A stretch of DNA of 44,973 nucleotides from an uncultured Clostridium sp. (GCA_902785295.1 CACZYK010000013.1:1-44973); one strand, 5' to 3'. Shown: positions 33,991 to 42,729, counted from the first letter of the stretch. The notes: generated from the sequence alone by a model not told the origin. Translations and numbers: made by a program.

Positions 33991-36900
33991 ATGGCAGAAA
34001 ATTTAAAGAGTTTTGAAGAATATTGGAGTACTATTTTTCAAGAGGATAGTAACATAAATAGAGAAGGATTTTTTATAACAGAACCTAATGAAAATTATAT
34101 AAAAAAGACTTATGAAATAGAAAAAAAATATTATGAAACACTTTCAAAAATATCAAATTCAAATAATGTAGCTTTATATATAGTTTTAACTTCTGGTATA
34201 TCTTATCTTTTAGGAAGGTATACAAATTCTTCAAAAATTGTTCTTGGAATAGCTAATTTTTCAAATAAAGATGTTACAGAATCTAATAAAATAATACCAA
34301 TAGTTTTTAATATTTATGAAAATTATTCATTAAAAGAATGGATAAATTATACGAAATCTACGATATTAGAAGGACAAAAACATACAGAAGAAAATATTAA
34401 AGCCTTCATGGAAAAAAATGGACTGTGTTATGAGCAATTTATAAAAACAGTAATTTCTCTAAATGAAGAAGGTAGTTTTAATACAAAAGCAATAGGAGAA
34501 AAGGGTAGTGATAGTTTTACATTCTACATTGAAAATGGAGTCTTTAAATTAGAGATTTCTTGTGCTGAAAGTATTAAAAATGAAATGGACTATCTTATAA
34601 AGAATATATTTTTATATTTTGAAGCACTTAAAAATGACTTAGATAAAAGCTTAGAAGATATAAATATTATAAATAATGAAGAAATTTTAAAATTAGAAGA
34701 CTTTAATAAAACAGATTGTAATTATGATTTCTCTAAAGGTTATTGTGAATTATTTAAACTTCAATGTGAAAAGACACCTAAAAATATAGCTATAGTAGAA
34801 AATGAAAAAAGTATAACTTATGAAGAACTTGATATGAAGTCTAGTCAAATTGCAAGTTATCTTAAAAAAAGAGCTAATGTAAAAGCTAATGATTTTGTAG
34901 CAGTATTGTATCCAAATTCAATACAGCAAGTTGTTATAAGTTTGGCTATTGCAAAGAGTGGTGGAGGAATTATTCCCTTAGATATAGATTTACCTAAAGA
35001 GAGAATTAAATTTATTTTAAAAGATGCTAATGCAAAAATTCTTGTTTTTCCTTCAAATAAAATAAAGCTAGCTCAAGAGATTTTATGGGAATGTGATTGT
35101 ATAGAGAGAATATTTTGTGCAGATAGCTTTAATGTAGAAAATGAAAAAGAAGAAGAAAATAATATGTATATGGATAAAAGCCTTTGGGAGTATGTAGGGG
35201 ATAACTCTAAAGATGACATAACTCTTGGAGGATGGTCAAGTAGCTATACAGGAGAATATTTTTCAACAGAAGAAATGCAAGAATATAGTGAAAATGTATT
35301 TAAAAAATTAAGACCTCTTCTTACAGGCAATGAAAAAGTATTAGAAGTAGGCTGTGGTTCAGGACTTACAATGTTTCCATTATCAGTTTATGCAAAGGAA
35401 TATCATGCTATTGATTTATCAGAAAGTACAATTAAAAAAAATAAAGAAAAAGCAAAAAAACAAGGTCTTAATAATATAACATTAAGTAATTATGCAGCTC
35501 ATGATGTAAAAAAAATAAATGAAGATAACTTTGATTTAATTATAATGAATAGTGTTGTTCAATGCTTTAATGGACACAACTATTTAAAAAATGTATTAAG
35601 AACTGTTGTTGGAATGATGAAAGATATAGGATATATATTTATTGGCGATATTATGGATTTAGATAAGAAAAAAGAATTTGAAATATCTCTTAAAGAATAT
35701 AAAAAGAAAAATCCTAAAGCAAATACCAAAACAGATTTAAGTGAAGAACTTTTCTTAAGCAAGGAATTTTTTGATAATATTCCATTTATTATAGAAGGTG
35801 CTACAGAAGTTAAAATAACTCCTAAAATATATACAATAGAAAATGAACTTACATTATATAGATATGATGTTTTAATTAAGATTGATAAAATAAGTAAAGA
35901 AAAGATAGGAAAACAAACAAAGTTTTTAGAGAGCTTAAAAGAAGTAGAAACATATGGAAATTCTTATTTAGAAACTTTTGATGATGGTTCACTAGATGAT
36001 TCAGCAATAGGTATTTATACATCAGGAACTACTGGAAATCCTAAAGGGGTTGTGTTATCTAAAAAATCTATTTTAAACCTTTGTTTTTATTCTGAAGAAG
36101 TTTTTAAAATTACTGAAAATGATAGAAGAGCTAAAAATGCAACTTTTTCATTTGATGCAGCCATATGGGAAGTATATCCTTTCCTTTTAAAAGGTGCTTC
36201 TATATATATAATAGATAAATCTATAAAATTAGATTTAGTTGCAATTAATGAATTTTTTGAAAAGAATAAAATAACAATAGCATTTTTTACAACCCAGGTT
36301 GCAGAACAATTTATGAAACTTAAAAATACATCTTTAAGATATCTTATAGCAGGCGGAGAAAAATTAAGAAGATTTTATAAAAATGGTAATTATAAAATGA
36401 TGAATGTTTATGGACCAACAGAGACAACAGTGGTAGCAACTAATTATATAGTGACAGAAGATATTGATAACATTCCAATAGGAAAACCCTTTCCTAATGT
36501 AAAATGTTATATTGTAGATTCTAAGGAAAGAATACAACCTTTAGGAGGTAGAGGAGAAATTTATATAGGAGGTTTAGGGGTTGGAAAGAAATATATTAAC
36601 CTTAATGAACTTACTAAAGAAAGATTTGTAACCTTTAAAGGAAATAGAATTTATAAAAGTGGTGATTATGGATATTATAAATGTGACGGAAATATAATGT
36701 TTTTTGGAAGACGTGATGGTCAAGTAAAAATTAATGGATTTAGAATAGAAGTTAGTGAAATAGAAAAACATATATTAAGCCTTGATATTATAAAAGAAGC
36801 TGTTGTTTTAGATTTTAGTGATGACGAGGGAAATAAATATTTATGTTGTTATTATGTAGCAAAAAAAGAATTTTCAAAAGATGAACTTTCAGAGTATCTT

Positions 36901-38544
36901 TCAGAGGTTCTTCCTAATTATATGATTCCAGCATATTTTGTAAGACTTGAAAAAATACCTTACACAATAAATGGAAAACTTATAAGAAAAAATCTTCCAA
37001 ATCCTAAAGTAGGATTATCAGGAGGAAATAAAGTAAAACCTACAAATCATAAAGAAGAAAAAATACTTGATATTTGGAAGAAAGTTTTGGGAATTAAAGA
37101 TATTGGCATTGAAGATGATTTCTTTGAACTTGGTGGAAATTCTATAAAAGCAATAAAAGTAGTATCTGCTATGTCAGAAGATTTTCGTGTGGATATAAAT
37201 AAAATATTTAATTATACAACTATAAAATCTTTAGCTGAAAATGTAGAATATGTTCAAGGATATTTTCAAAAACTTAAAGAAGCAGTTATAGAGGATCAAA
37301 CGAAAGGAATAAATGAATATGATAAGAAAAAAATTGATGAAAAGTATAAAAGATATCTAAATGCAATACCAGAATATTTAAATAAAGATGTTAAATATAA
37401 TGTTGAAAAGTATAAAAATATACTTCTTCTTGGAGGAACTGGATTTTTAGGAAGTCATATATTATATTATTTAATAAAAAATACACCTGTTAATATAACA
37501 ATTATTTCAAGGGGGAAGGACAATAAAGAAGCTTTAAACCATGTATTAGAGATCTTAAATTATTATTTTGAGGATATAACCAAGGAAGATTTATCAAAGC
37601 TAACCATACTAAAAGGGGAAATATCAAAGGAAAAATTTAATATTTCAAAGGAAAGATATAAAGAACTTTGTGAGAACATAGATGGAATTATAAATGCAGC
37701 AGCTAATGTTCATCATTATGGAGATTATAATGAATTTTATGGAATAAATACAGAAGTATTAGAGATACTTACTGATTTTGCACAAACAGGAAAAAGAAAA
37801 GATATACATCACATATCAACAGTAGGAATAGCAACAGGAGCAGTTGAAGGACGCAAAGATTTAATTTTTACAGAAGAGGATTTTGATGTAAATCAGAATA
37901 TTGATAATTATTATGCTAAGACAAAGTTCTTAGGGGAAAAAGTTCTTTATGAGGCAAGAAAAAAAGGTATAAATGCGAATATATATCGTATGGGAAACCT
38001 TGTTGGAAGAGCTGCAGATGGGTTTTTTCAAAAAAATATGAAAGAAAATGGTTTTTATAAAATTATTAAAGCTATGATATCGATCGGAATTGTTCCTAAA
38101 ATAACTAAAAAAAATACTGATTTAACATTTATAGATAATGCTGCTGAAGCTGTAGTACGTCTTGCATTTGCTGATAACATTACAAATGATACTTTCCATA
38201 TACAAAATACAAATTTAGTAAGTATAAATCAGCTAGGAGAATATTTAAAAGAAATAGGATTAAATATTAATTTAATGGAATATAAAGAATATCTTAATTT
38301 CCTTTTTGATAATCATAATGAGAAAGCCTATTCTGAAGATATACAAACAATACTTTTACATACTCATCTTGAAGAAAATATAAAGCTTTCAAGATTTAAA
38401 GTAATATGTGATAAAACAGAAAAAATGCTTGAAAAATGTGGATTTAAATGGACAATACCAGATATAGATAAATTTTCAATGCTTATTAAGTGTGGTATAG
38501 AAAGAGGCTTTTTAAATAAGGGGGATCTAAGAGATGGTTTTTAA
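33991..38544 (+). CDS. NRPS: half condensation domain - adenylation domain split by a methyltransferase - PCP - thioester reductase
   Basis: 1517 residues. About 1-230 resembles only the C-terminal half of a condensation domain, without HHxxxDG. The adenylation domain starts near 245 (ITYEELDMKSSQIASYL, GGGIIPLDIDLPKERI), is interrupted at about 395-640 by a SAM methyltransferase (VLEVGCGSGLT at 449) and resumes with A3 TSGTTGNPKGV at about 673, then FDAAIWE, YGPTETT, SGDYGYY, GRRDGQVKINGFRIE, and A10 Lys in INGK at about 990. By-eye specificity code DAWFIGVVVK, close to a known leucine code. PCP Ser1051 in LGGNSI. Reductase from 1145: GGTGFLGSH, and YxxxK at Tyr1308/Lys1312, so the product leaves as aldehyde or alcohol. 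18 bases after the PKS gene. Confidence 0.92.
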   Translation: MAENLKSFEEYWSTIFQEDSNINREGFFITEPNENYIKKTYEIEKKYYETLSKISNSNNVALYIVLTSGISYLLGRYTNSSKIVLGIANFSNKDVTESNKIIPIVFNIYENYSLKEWINYTKSTILEGQKHTEENIKAFMEKNGLCYEQFIKTVISLNEEGSFNTKAIGEKGSDSFTFYIENGVFKLEISCAESIKNEMDYLIKNIFLYFEALKNDLDKSLEDINIINNEEILKLEDFNKTDCNYDFSKGYCELFKLQCEKTPKNIAIVENEKSITYEELDMKSSQIASYLKKRANVKANDFVAVLYPNSIQQVVISLAIAKSGGGIIPLDIDLPKERIKFILKDANAKILVFPSNKIKLAQEILWECDCIERIFCADSFNVENEKEEENNMYMDKSLWEYVGDNSKDDITLGGWSSSYTGEYFSTEEMQEYSENVFKKLRPLLTGNEKVLEVGCGSGLTMFPLSVYAKEYHAIDLSESTIKKNKEKAKKQGLNNITLSNYAAHDVKKINEDNFDLIIMNSVVQCFNGHNYLKNVLRTVVGMMKDIGYIFIGDIMDLDKKKEFEISLKEYKKKNPKANTKTDLSEELFLSKEFFDNIPFIIEGATEVKITPKIYTIENELTLYRYDVLIKIDKISKEKIGKQTKFLESLKEVETYGNSYLETFDDGSLDDSAIGIYTSGTTGNPKGVVLSKKSILNLCFYSEEVFKITENDRRAKNATFSFDAAIWEVYPFLLKGASIYIIDKSIKLDLVAINEFFEKNKITIAFFTTQVAEQFMKLKNTSLRYLIAGGEKLRRFYKNGNYKMMNVYGPTETTVVATNYIVTEDIDNIPIGKPFPNVKCYIVDSKERIQPLGGRGEIYIGGLGVGKKYINLNELTKERFVTFKGNRIYKSGDYGYYKCDGNIMFFGRRDGQVKINGFRIEVSEIEKHILSLDIIKEAVVLDFSDDEGNKYLCCYYVAKKEFSKDELSEYLSEVLPNYMIPAYFVRLEKIPYTINGKLIRKNLPNPKVGLSGGNKVKPTNHKEEKILDIWKKVLGIKDIGIEDDFFELGGNSIKAIKVVSAMSEDFRVDINKIFNYTTIKSLAENVEYVQGYFQKLKEAVIEDQTKGINEYDKKKIDEKYKRYLNAIPEYLNKDVKYNVEKYKNILLLGGTGFLGSHILYYLIKNTPVNITIISRGKDNKEALNHVLEILNYYFEDITKEDLSKLTILKGEISKEKFNISKERYKELCENIDGIINAAANVHHYGDYNEFYGINTEVLEILTDFAQTGKRKDIHHISTVGIATGAVEGRKDLIFTEEDFDVNQNIDNYYAKTKFLGEKVLYEARKKGINANIYRMGNLVGRAADGFFQKNMKENGFYKIIKAMISIGIVPKITKKNTDLTFIDNAAEAVVRLAFADNITNDTFHIQNTNLVSINQLGEYLKEIGLNINLMEYKEYLNFLFDNHNEKAYSEDIQTILLHTHLEENIKLSRFKVICDKTEKMLEKCGFKWTIPDIDKFSMLIKCGIERGFLNKGDLRDGF

Positions 38545-39076
38545 AGGATTAGAATTAACAGATCATGTTATAAAAGAAAAATATGTTTTTGAAGAAACAA
38601 GTAATGATAATGGAGGAAAAAGACTTGTATATAAATGCTATATGGAGCCTACAGAAAAAGCAATTTCTCCAGTACATGTTCATACCATTTCTGATGAAAA
38701 GTTTGAAATTTTAGAAGGAGAGATAACCATAAAAATAAATGGCAAAGAAAAGATATTTAAAAAAGGTGATAAAATAAATATAACAAGAGGAACAGCACAT
38801 ACAGGATATAATAGTGGAAATAAAGAAGCTATTGTAAGATGTATAGTTGAACCTGCCTATTCTATGGAGGATTATATATACACAACTGTAAGACTTTCAA
38901 ATATGGGAAAAACAAATAAGAAAGACCTTCCTAATCCATTTATGATTGCAGCTATGGGATATAAATATAAAGAGCAAGCTTATATGCCATATTTTATTCC
39001 TTTACAGAAACTATATTTCTCCACTATAGGATTTGTAGTGGCAAATATATATAAGCTATTAAAAATAGAGTTTTAA
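38534..39076 (+). CDS. Cupin-domain protein of the biosynthetic operon
   Basis: 180 residues: a single cupin barrel with metal-binding pattern HVH (His48, His50), Glu55 and His89, and Gly-rich turns (LEGEITIKINGKEKIFKKGD). Residues after about 110 form a separate aromatic tail with a hydrophobic end (YFSTIGFVVANIYKLL). It overlaps the NRPS gene by 11 bases, so translation is coupled. Cupins of this size act as small-molecule enzymes (isomerases, cyclases, oxygenases) or sensors. In an anaerobe an oxygenase is unlikely; a role in tailoring or cyclising the released aldehyde is possible but unproven. Confidence 0.85.
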   Translation: MVFKGLELTDHVIKEKYVFEETSNDNGGKRLVYKCYMEPTEKAISPVHVHTISDEKFEILEGEITIKINGKEKIFKKGDKINITRGTAHTGYNSGNKEAIVRCIVEPAYSMEDYIYTTVRLSNMGKTNKKDLPNPFMIAAMGYKYKEQAYMPYFIPLQKLYFSTIGFVVANIYKLLKIEF

Positions 39077-39124
39077 TTGTATTTTTTAATAAAAAACATA
39101 TTCAAAGTATAAGGTAGAATAAAA

Positions 39125-39793
39125 ATGAATGTTGCTATTTTAAAAATATTAGATTTTTATCAAGTAGATATAGATAAAATGATAAAATATATATCAGAAG
39201 AAAAAAAGAAAAAAATTAATGGTTTTTACAAAATAGAAGACAAAGTAAGAGGAATATATAGTGAATTATTAATAAGAAAGATGATTATGGAAGAGTTAAA
39301 TATTGAGAATAAGGAAATATTTTTTAAAACTAATAAATATGGAAAGCCATATTTAAAAGGATTTAAAGATATATTTTTTAATATATCTCATTCAGGTCAA
39401 TATGTTGTATGTTGTTTAGATAGTAATCCAGTTGGAATAGATATAGAAAAAATTAGTACAATAGATTTTGAAGGTATAGCAAAGGAATTCTTTACTTTTA
39501 AAGAGCAAGAGTATATTTTAAAAGAGAATAAGTTGGAAGAAAGAATTAATAGGTTTTATGAAATTTGGACTTTTAAAGAAAGTTTTATAAAATGTATAGG
39601 AACTGGTCTTTATATGCCATTAAATAGTTTTTCTATTTGTTTTGATGAAGAAAATAAACCAGTTGTTGATATTAATAAATATTCATTAAAAAGAATAGAA
39701 GTGGATAAAAACTATAAAATGAGTATATGCTCCCAAAATAATAATCTATCTTATAATATAGAATATATTTCATCAAAAGAATTAAAAATATGA
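39125..39793 (+). CDS. 4'-phosphopantetheinyl transferase, Sfp type
   Basis: 222 residues that activate carrier proteins with the CoA-derived phosphopantetheine arm. Motifs: FNISHSGQYVVC (about 89-100), GIDIE with Mg-binding Asp106 and Glu108, and WTFKESFIK with Trp148, Lys151 and Glu152. Sfp-like length, so broad carrier specificity. Last gene of the operon, 48 bases after the cupin, followed by a terminator. It should serve the three carriers encoded upstream. Ribosome site is weak (AAGGTAG). Confidence 0.95.
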   Translation: MNVAILKILDFYQVDIDKMIKYISEEKKKKINGFYKIEDKVRGIYSELLIRKMIMEELNIENKEIFFKTNKYGKPYLKGFKDIFFNISHSGQYVVCCLDSNPVGIDIEKISTIDFEGIAKEFFTFKEQEYILKENKLEERINRFYEIWTFKESFIKCIGTGLYMPLNSFSICFDEENKPVVDINKYSLKRIEVDKNYKMSICSQNNNLSYNIEYISSKELKI

Positions 39794-39801
39794 ATAAATA
39801 A

Positions 39802-39842
39802 AAAGTATCTCTATGAAATTTTTTATAGAGATATTTTTTTTT
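39802..39842 (+). terminator. Terminator of the biosynthetic operon
   Basis: TATCTCTAT and ATAGAGATA around a loop of about 10 bases, followed by nine T. Nine bases after the transferase stop; no other terminator was seen inside the operon. Confidence 0.88.
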
Positions 39843-39861
39843 AGTAAAGTCAAGAAAAATT

Positions 39862-39870
39862 TGTTATAAT
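39862..39870 (+). promoter_or_regulatory. Extended -10 promoter element of xpaC-telA
   Basis: TGTTATAAT, perfect TATAAT with TGn extension, about 45 bases before the start codon; no recognisable -35. Confidence 0.5.
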
Positions 39871-39914
39871 AAATATAAATAAAATAAATAACTAGTTAAG
39901 GGAGGGATTTAGTT

Positions 39915-41099
39915 TTGGATAATTTTTCTGAGATAGAAGATTTAATTAATAAAAAAGTTCAAACAGCTATGAATTCTATAAATGTTGCCAAAGATAAAGT
40001 GAAAAATAGTGGAGCTAATGATATCTTAAATGGTGTATTATCAGGAGTAAAAAATGGAGTTGAACTTGCTTCAAAAAAGATTGAAAATGCTAAATTAGAA
40101 GAAATGAGAAAAAGAGAAAATTTAATAGATAAAATAAAAAAAGAAGAAATAAGCTTATATATATCTAAAAAGCCTAAAGGAAGAATTTCATCAGTAATCT
40201 TAAAAATAATAGGAATTACAGGAATGATTTTTAATTCTTTAATATTTTTATTTTATATTGTAGGAGTTTCTATTTCAAAATCAAGTCCAACATTTGGAAT
40301 AATAGTATTTTTAATATTTTTTATGATAAATATGATAATATTATTATGTGGTTCAGGTAAAAGTGAAAGAATTAAAAGATTTAAAAAATATGTTAGATGT
40401 TTAGATGGAAAAGCATATTGTAGAATTGATAAATTAAGTGAGTCAGTTAATAAAGATAATAAATTTGTTGTCAAAGATTTAAAGAAAATGATGGAACTTG
40501 ATATGTTTAAAAAAGGACATATAGATGAGGAAGAAACTTATTTTATATTAAGCGACAAAATATATAATGATTATGTTATGATGCAAGAATCATATAAAAA
40601 GCGTAAAGAGGAAGAAGAACAAAAGAAAAAAGAGCAAAGTATAGAAAAGGATAATACAGAAGAAAGTAAATATGATAATACAATAAAGCGTGGAGAAGAA
40701 TATATTAGTCAAATTCAAGATGCTAATAACTATATAAAAGATGAAAATATGTCTTTAAAGCTTACTAAACTTGAAGAAATTTTAAGAGAAATATTTAAAA
40801 ACATAAAAGAAAATCCAGAAAATATTTCATATGTAAGAAAGACAATAGAGCATTATCTTCCTATGACAATAAAGTTAGTTAATTCATACATAGAGCTAAG
40901 TAATCAAAGTATTCAAGGGGAGAATATAAAAAATGCTAAAAAAGAAATTGAAGAAAGTATAGACCTTATAAATAAAGCTTTTGAAGCCTTATTGAATGAT
41001 TTATTTGAAGAGGTAGCAATGGATATTTCAACAGATATTTCAGCATTAAAAACATTATTTACTCAAGATGGGTTAACTGAGGAAGAAATTAAAAAATAA
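39915..41099 (+). CDS. xpaC: XpaC-family (5-bromo-4-chloroindolyl phosphate hydrolysis) protein
   Basis: 394 residues. Amphipathic helical N terminus, two membrane helices (about 94-118 and 122-142), a conserved cytosolic block (LDGKAYCRIDKLSES ... FVVKDLKKMMELDMFKKGHI, FILSDKIYNDYV) typical of XpaC, then a long charged helical region (about 215-394) including YLPMTIKLVNSYIEL. Start is TTG 39915, fixed by GGAGGG at 39901-39906 with 8-base spacing. Followed at 24 bases by telA, the same order as xpaC-yaaN in Bacillus subtilis. The actual function of XpaC is not established. Confidence 0.85.
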   Translation: MDNFSEIEDLINKKVQTAMNSINVAKDKVKNSGANDILNGVLSGVKNGVELASKKIENAKLEEMRKRENLIDKIKKEEISLYISKKPKGRISSVILKIIGITGMIFNSLIFLFYIVGVSISKSSPTFGIIVFLIFFMINMIILLCGSGKSERIKRFKKYVRCLDGKAYCRIDKLSESVNKDNKFVVKDLKKMMELDMFKKGHIDEEETYFILSDKIYNDYVMMQESYKKRKEEEEQKKKEQSIEKDNTEESKYDNTIKRGEEYISQIQDANNYIKDENMSLKLTKLEEILREIFKNIKENPENISYVRKTIEHYLPMTIKLVNSYIELSNQSIQGENIKNAKKEIEESIDLINKAFEALLNDLFEEVAMDISTDISALKTLFTQDGLTEEEIKK

Positions 41100-41123
41100 C
41101 ATATAAATTTGGAGGATAAAAAA

Positions 41124-42266
41124 ATGAATGATGAATTTAAAGATTTTGATTTAACACCAACATTATCATTTGATGTGGTGCCAAATGAAAATATAAATTT
41201 AGTTAAAGAAAAGAAGGAAGAACCACCTAAAGAAGAAGAAATTCAATTAAGTGAAGAAGAGAAAAAAATGGTTGAGGCTTTTGTAGATAAAATAGACTTA
41301 ACGAATTCAAATTCTGTACTTCAATATGGTTCAGGAGCTCAAAAGAAGATAGCAGATTTCTCTGGAGTAGCTTTAAATAATGTTAAAAGCAAAGATTTAG
41401 GCGAAGTAGGAGATATGCTTTCTAGTGTAGTAGTACAGCTTAAAGATTTTGAAAATACAGAAGAGAAAAAGGGAGGAATATTTGGTTTCTTTAAAAAGCA
41501 AGCACAAAAAATTGATGATATGAAAGTTAAATATGCTAAGGTTGAAGACAACATAAATAAGATATGTACTTCTCTTGAAAAACATCAAATACAGCTTTTA
41601 AAAGATATTGCAATGCTTGATAAAATGTATGAAGTAAACCTAGCTTATTTTAAAGAATTAAATATGTACATTTTAGCTGGTAAAAAGAAACTTGAAAAAG
41701 CAAGAAATGGAGAACTTAAAAGGTTAAATGATTTAGCTATTTCAACTGGACGAACAGAAGATGCCCAAAGAGCAAATGATTTTGCTAGTCTTTGTGATAG
41801 ATTTGAAAAGAAAATTCATGATTTAGAATTAACAAAAATGGTCTCTCTTCAAATGGCTCCACAAATAAGGCTTATACAAAATAATGATTCAATAATGTCT
41901 GAAAAGATACAATCAACACTTGTAAATACAATTCCTCTTTGGAAAAGTCAAATAGTTCTTGCTTTAGGAGTTGCTCATTCAACAAATGCCATAAAGGCTC
42001 AAAATGAGGTAACAGATATGACAAATGAACTTTTAAGAAAAAATGCTGAAACATTAAAAATGTCAAGTATAGAAACAGCAAAAGCAGCTGAACGAGGAAT
42101 AGTTGATATAGAAACTCTTAAAACAACAAATGAAGCATTAATTTCTACCTTAGATGAAGTTATGACAATACAAAATCAAGGTCGTGAAAAACGTAAGGAA
42201 GCAGAAAATGAATTAAGAGGTATAGAAGAACAACTTAAAAATAAGCTTTTAGAATTAAGAAAGTAA
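41124..42266 (+). CDS. telA: TelA-family toxic anion resistance protein
   Basis: 380 residues, soluble, almost wholly helical, with a Glu/Lys-rich N-terminal linker. Family blocks: LQYGSGAQKKIADFSGVAL, the GGIFGFFKKQAQKIDDMKVK loop, LDKMYEVNLAYFKELNMYIL, VSLQMAPQIRLIQNNDSIM, and IPLWKSQIVLALGV. TelA proteins were first linked to tellurite resistance, but their biochemical role is unclear. ATG 41124 has GGAGG eight bases ahead; the upstream in-frame TTG at 41109 overlaps that site and is rejected. Cotranscribed with xpaC. Confidence 0.93.
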   Translation: MNDEFKDFDLTPTLSFDVVPNENINLVKEKKEEPPKEEEIQLSEEEKKMVEAFVDKIDLTNSNSVLQYGSGAQKKIADFSGVALNNVKSKDLGEVGDMLSSVVVQLKDFENTEEKKGGIFGFFKKQAQKIDDMKVKYAKVEDNINKICTSLEKHQIQLLKDIAMLDKMYEVNLAYFKELNMYILAGKKKLEKARNGELKRLNDLAISTGRTEDAQRANDFASLCDRFEKKIHDLELTKMVSLQMAPQIRLIQNNDSIMSEKIQSTLVNTIPLWKSQIVLALGVAHSTNAIKAQNEVTDMTNELLRKNAETLKMSSIETAKAAERGIVDIETLKTTNEALISTLDEVMTIQNQGREKRKEAENELRGIEEQLKNKLLELRK

Positions 42267-42324
42267 AAATATATAAAACTTAGTGGGTAAAATATTATAA
42301 GTTAAAAAGGAGGCTTAGAAAATT

Positions 42325-42399
42325 ATGTCTGTAGAAATCATATATGCATAGCAAAGGCTATTGCAGAATTTAGATAAAAAATACTAAAATAGCCTTTGC
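42325..42399 (+). other. Orphan ribosome site, 8-codon mini-ORF and 12-bp stem-loop
   Basis: AAAAAGGAGG (42304-42313) is followed by ATG at 42325 and a TAG at 42349: Met-Ser-Val-Glu-Ile-Ile-Tyr-Ala. The stop codon's last base begins GCAAAGGCTATT, which pairs perfectly with AATAGCCTTTGC (42388-42399) over a 25-base loop. No T run follows. It may be the leader peptide and attenuator of the downstream CD3324-type gene, an imperfect terminator for telA, or the stump of a deleted gene. Confidence 0.45.
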
Positions 42400-42433
42400 A
42401 TTCCTAAAAAAAATTTATATTTAGGAGATGCGT

Positions 42434-42721
42434 ATGAATTACAAAAAGGCTGAAGATGTACTTCCAAAAGAAATTTTATCTTTAATTCAGGATTATATAG
42501 ATGGAGAATGCATTTATATTCCAAGGAAAAAAGAAAACAGAAAATCTTGGGGAGAAAAAACATCAATAAAAGAAGAATTAAAAGTTAGAAATGAAAATAT
42601 TTTTAAAGATTATGAAAGTGGAATTTCAATAAAAACTCTTTCAATAAAATATTTTTTATCAGAAAAAAGCATTCAAAGAATCGTTTTACAAATAAAAAAA
42701 GAAAAATTTCATATAGTATAA
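42434..42721 (+). CDS. CD3324-type small HTH-containing protein
   Basis: 95 residues beginning MNYKKAEDVLPKEILSLIQD, then CIYIPRKKENRKSWGEKTSI, and a C-terminal helix-turn-helix-like segment (FKDYESGISIKTLSIKYFLS, SEKSIQRIV). This is the layout of the CD3324 family of clostridia, related in its HTH to Mor-type activators. Function unknown; DNA binding is likely from the HTH. ATG 42434 is preferred to ATG 42428 on spacing from TTAGGAG. Preceded by the mini-ORF/hairpin and followed by a strong terminator. Confidence 0.85.
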   Translation: MNYKKAEDVLPKEILSLIQDYIDGECIYIPRKKENRKSWGEKTSIKEELKVRNENIFKDYESGISIKTLSIKYFLSEKSIQRIVLQIKKEKFHIV

Positions 42722-42729
42722 AGTTATTT

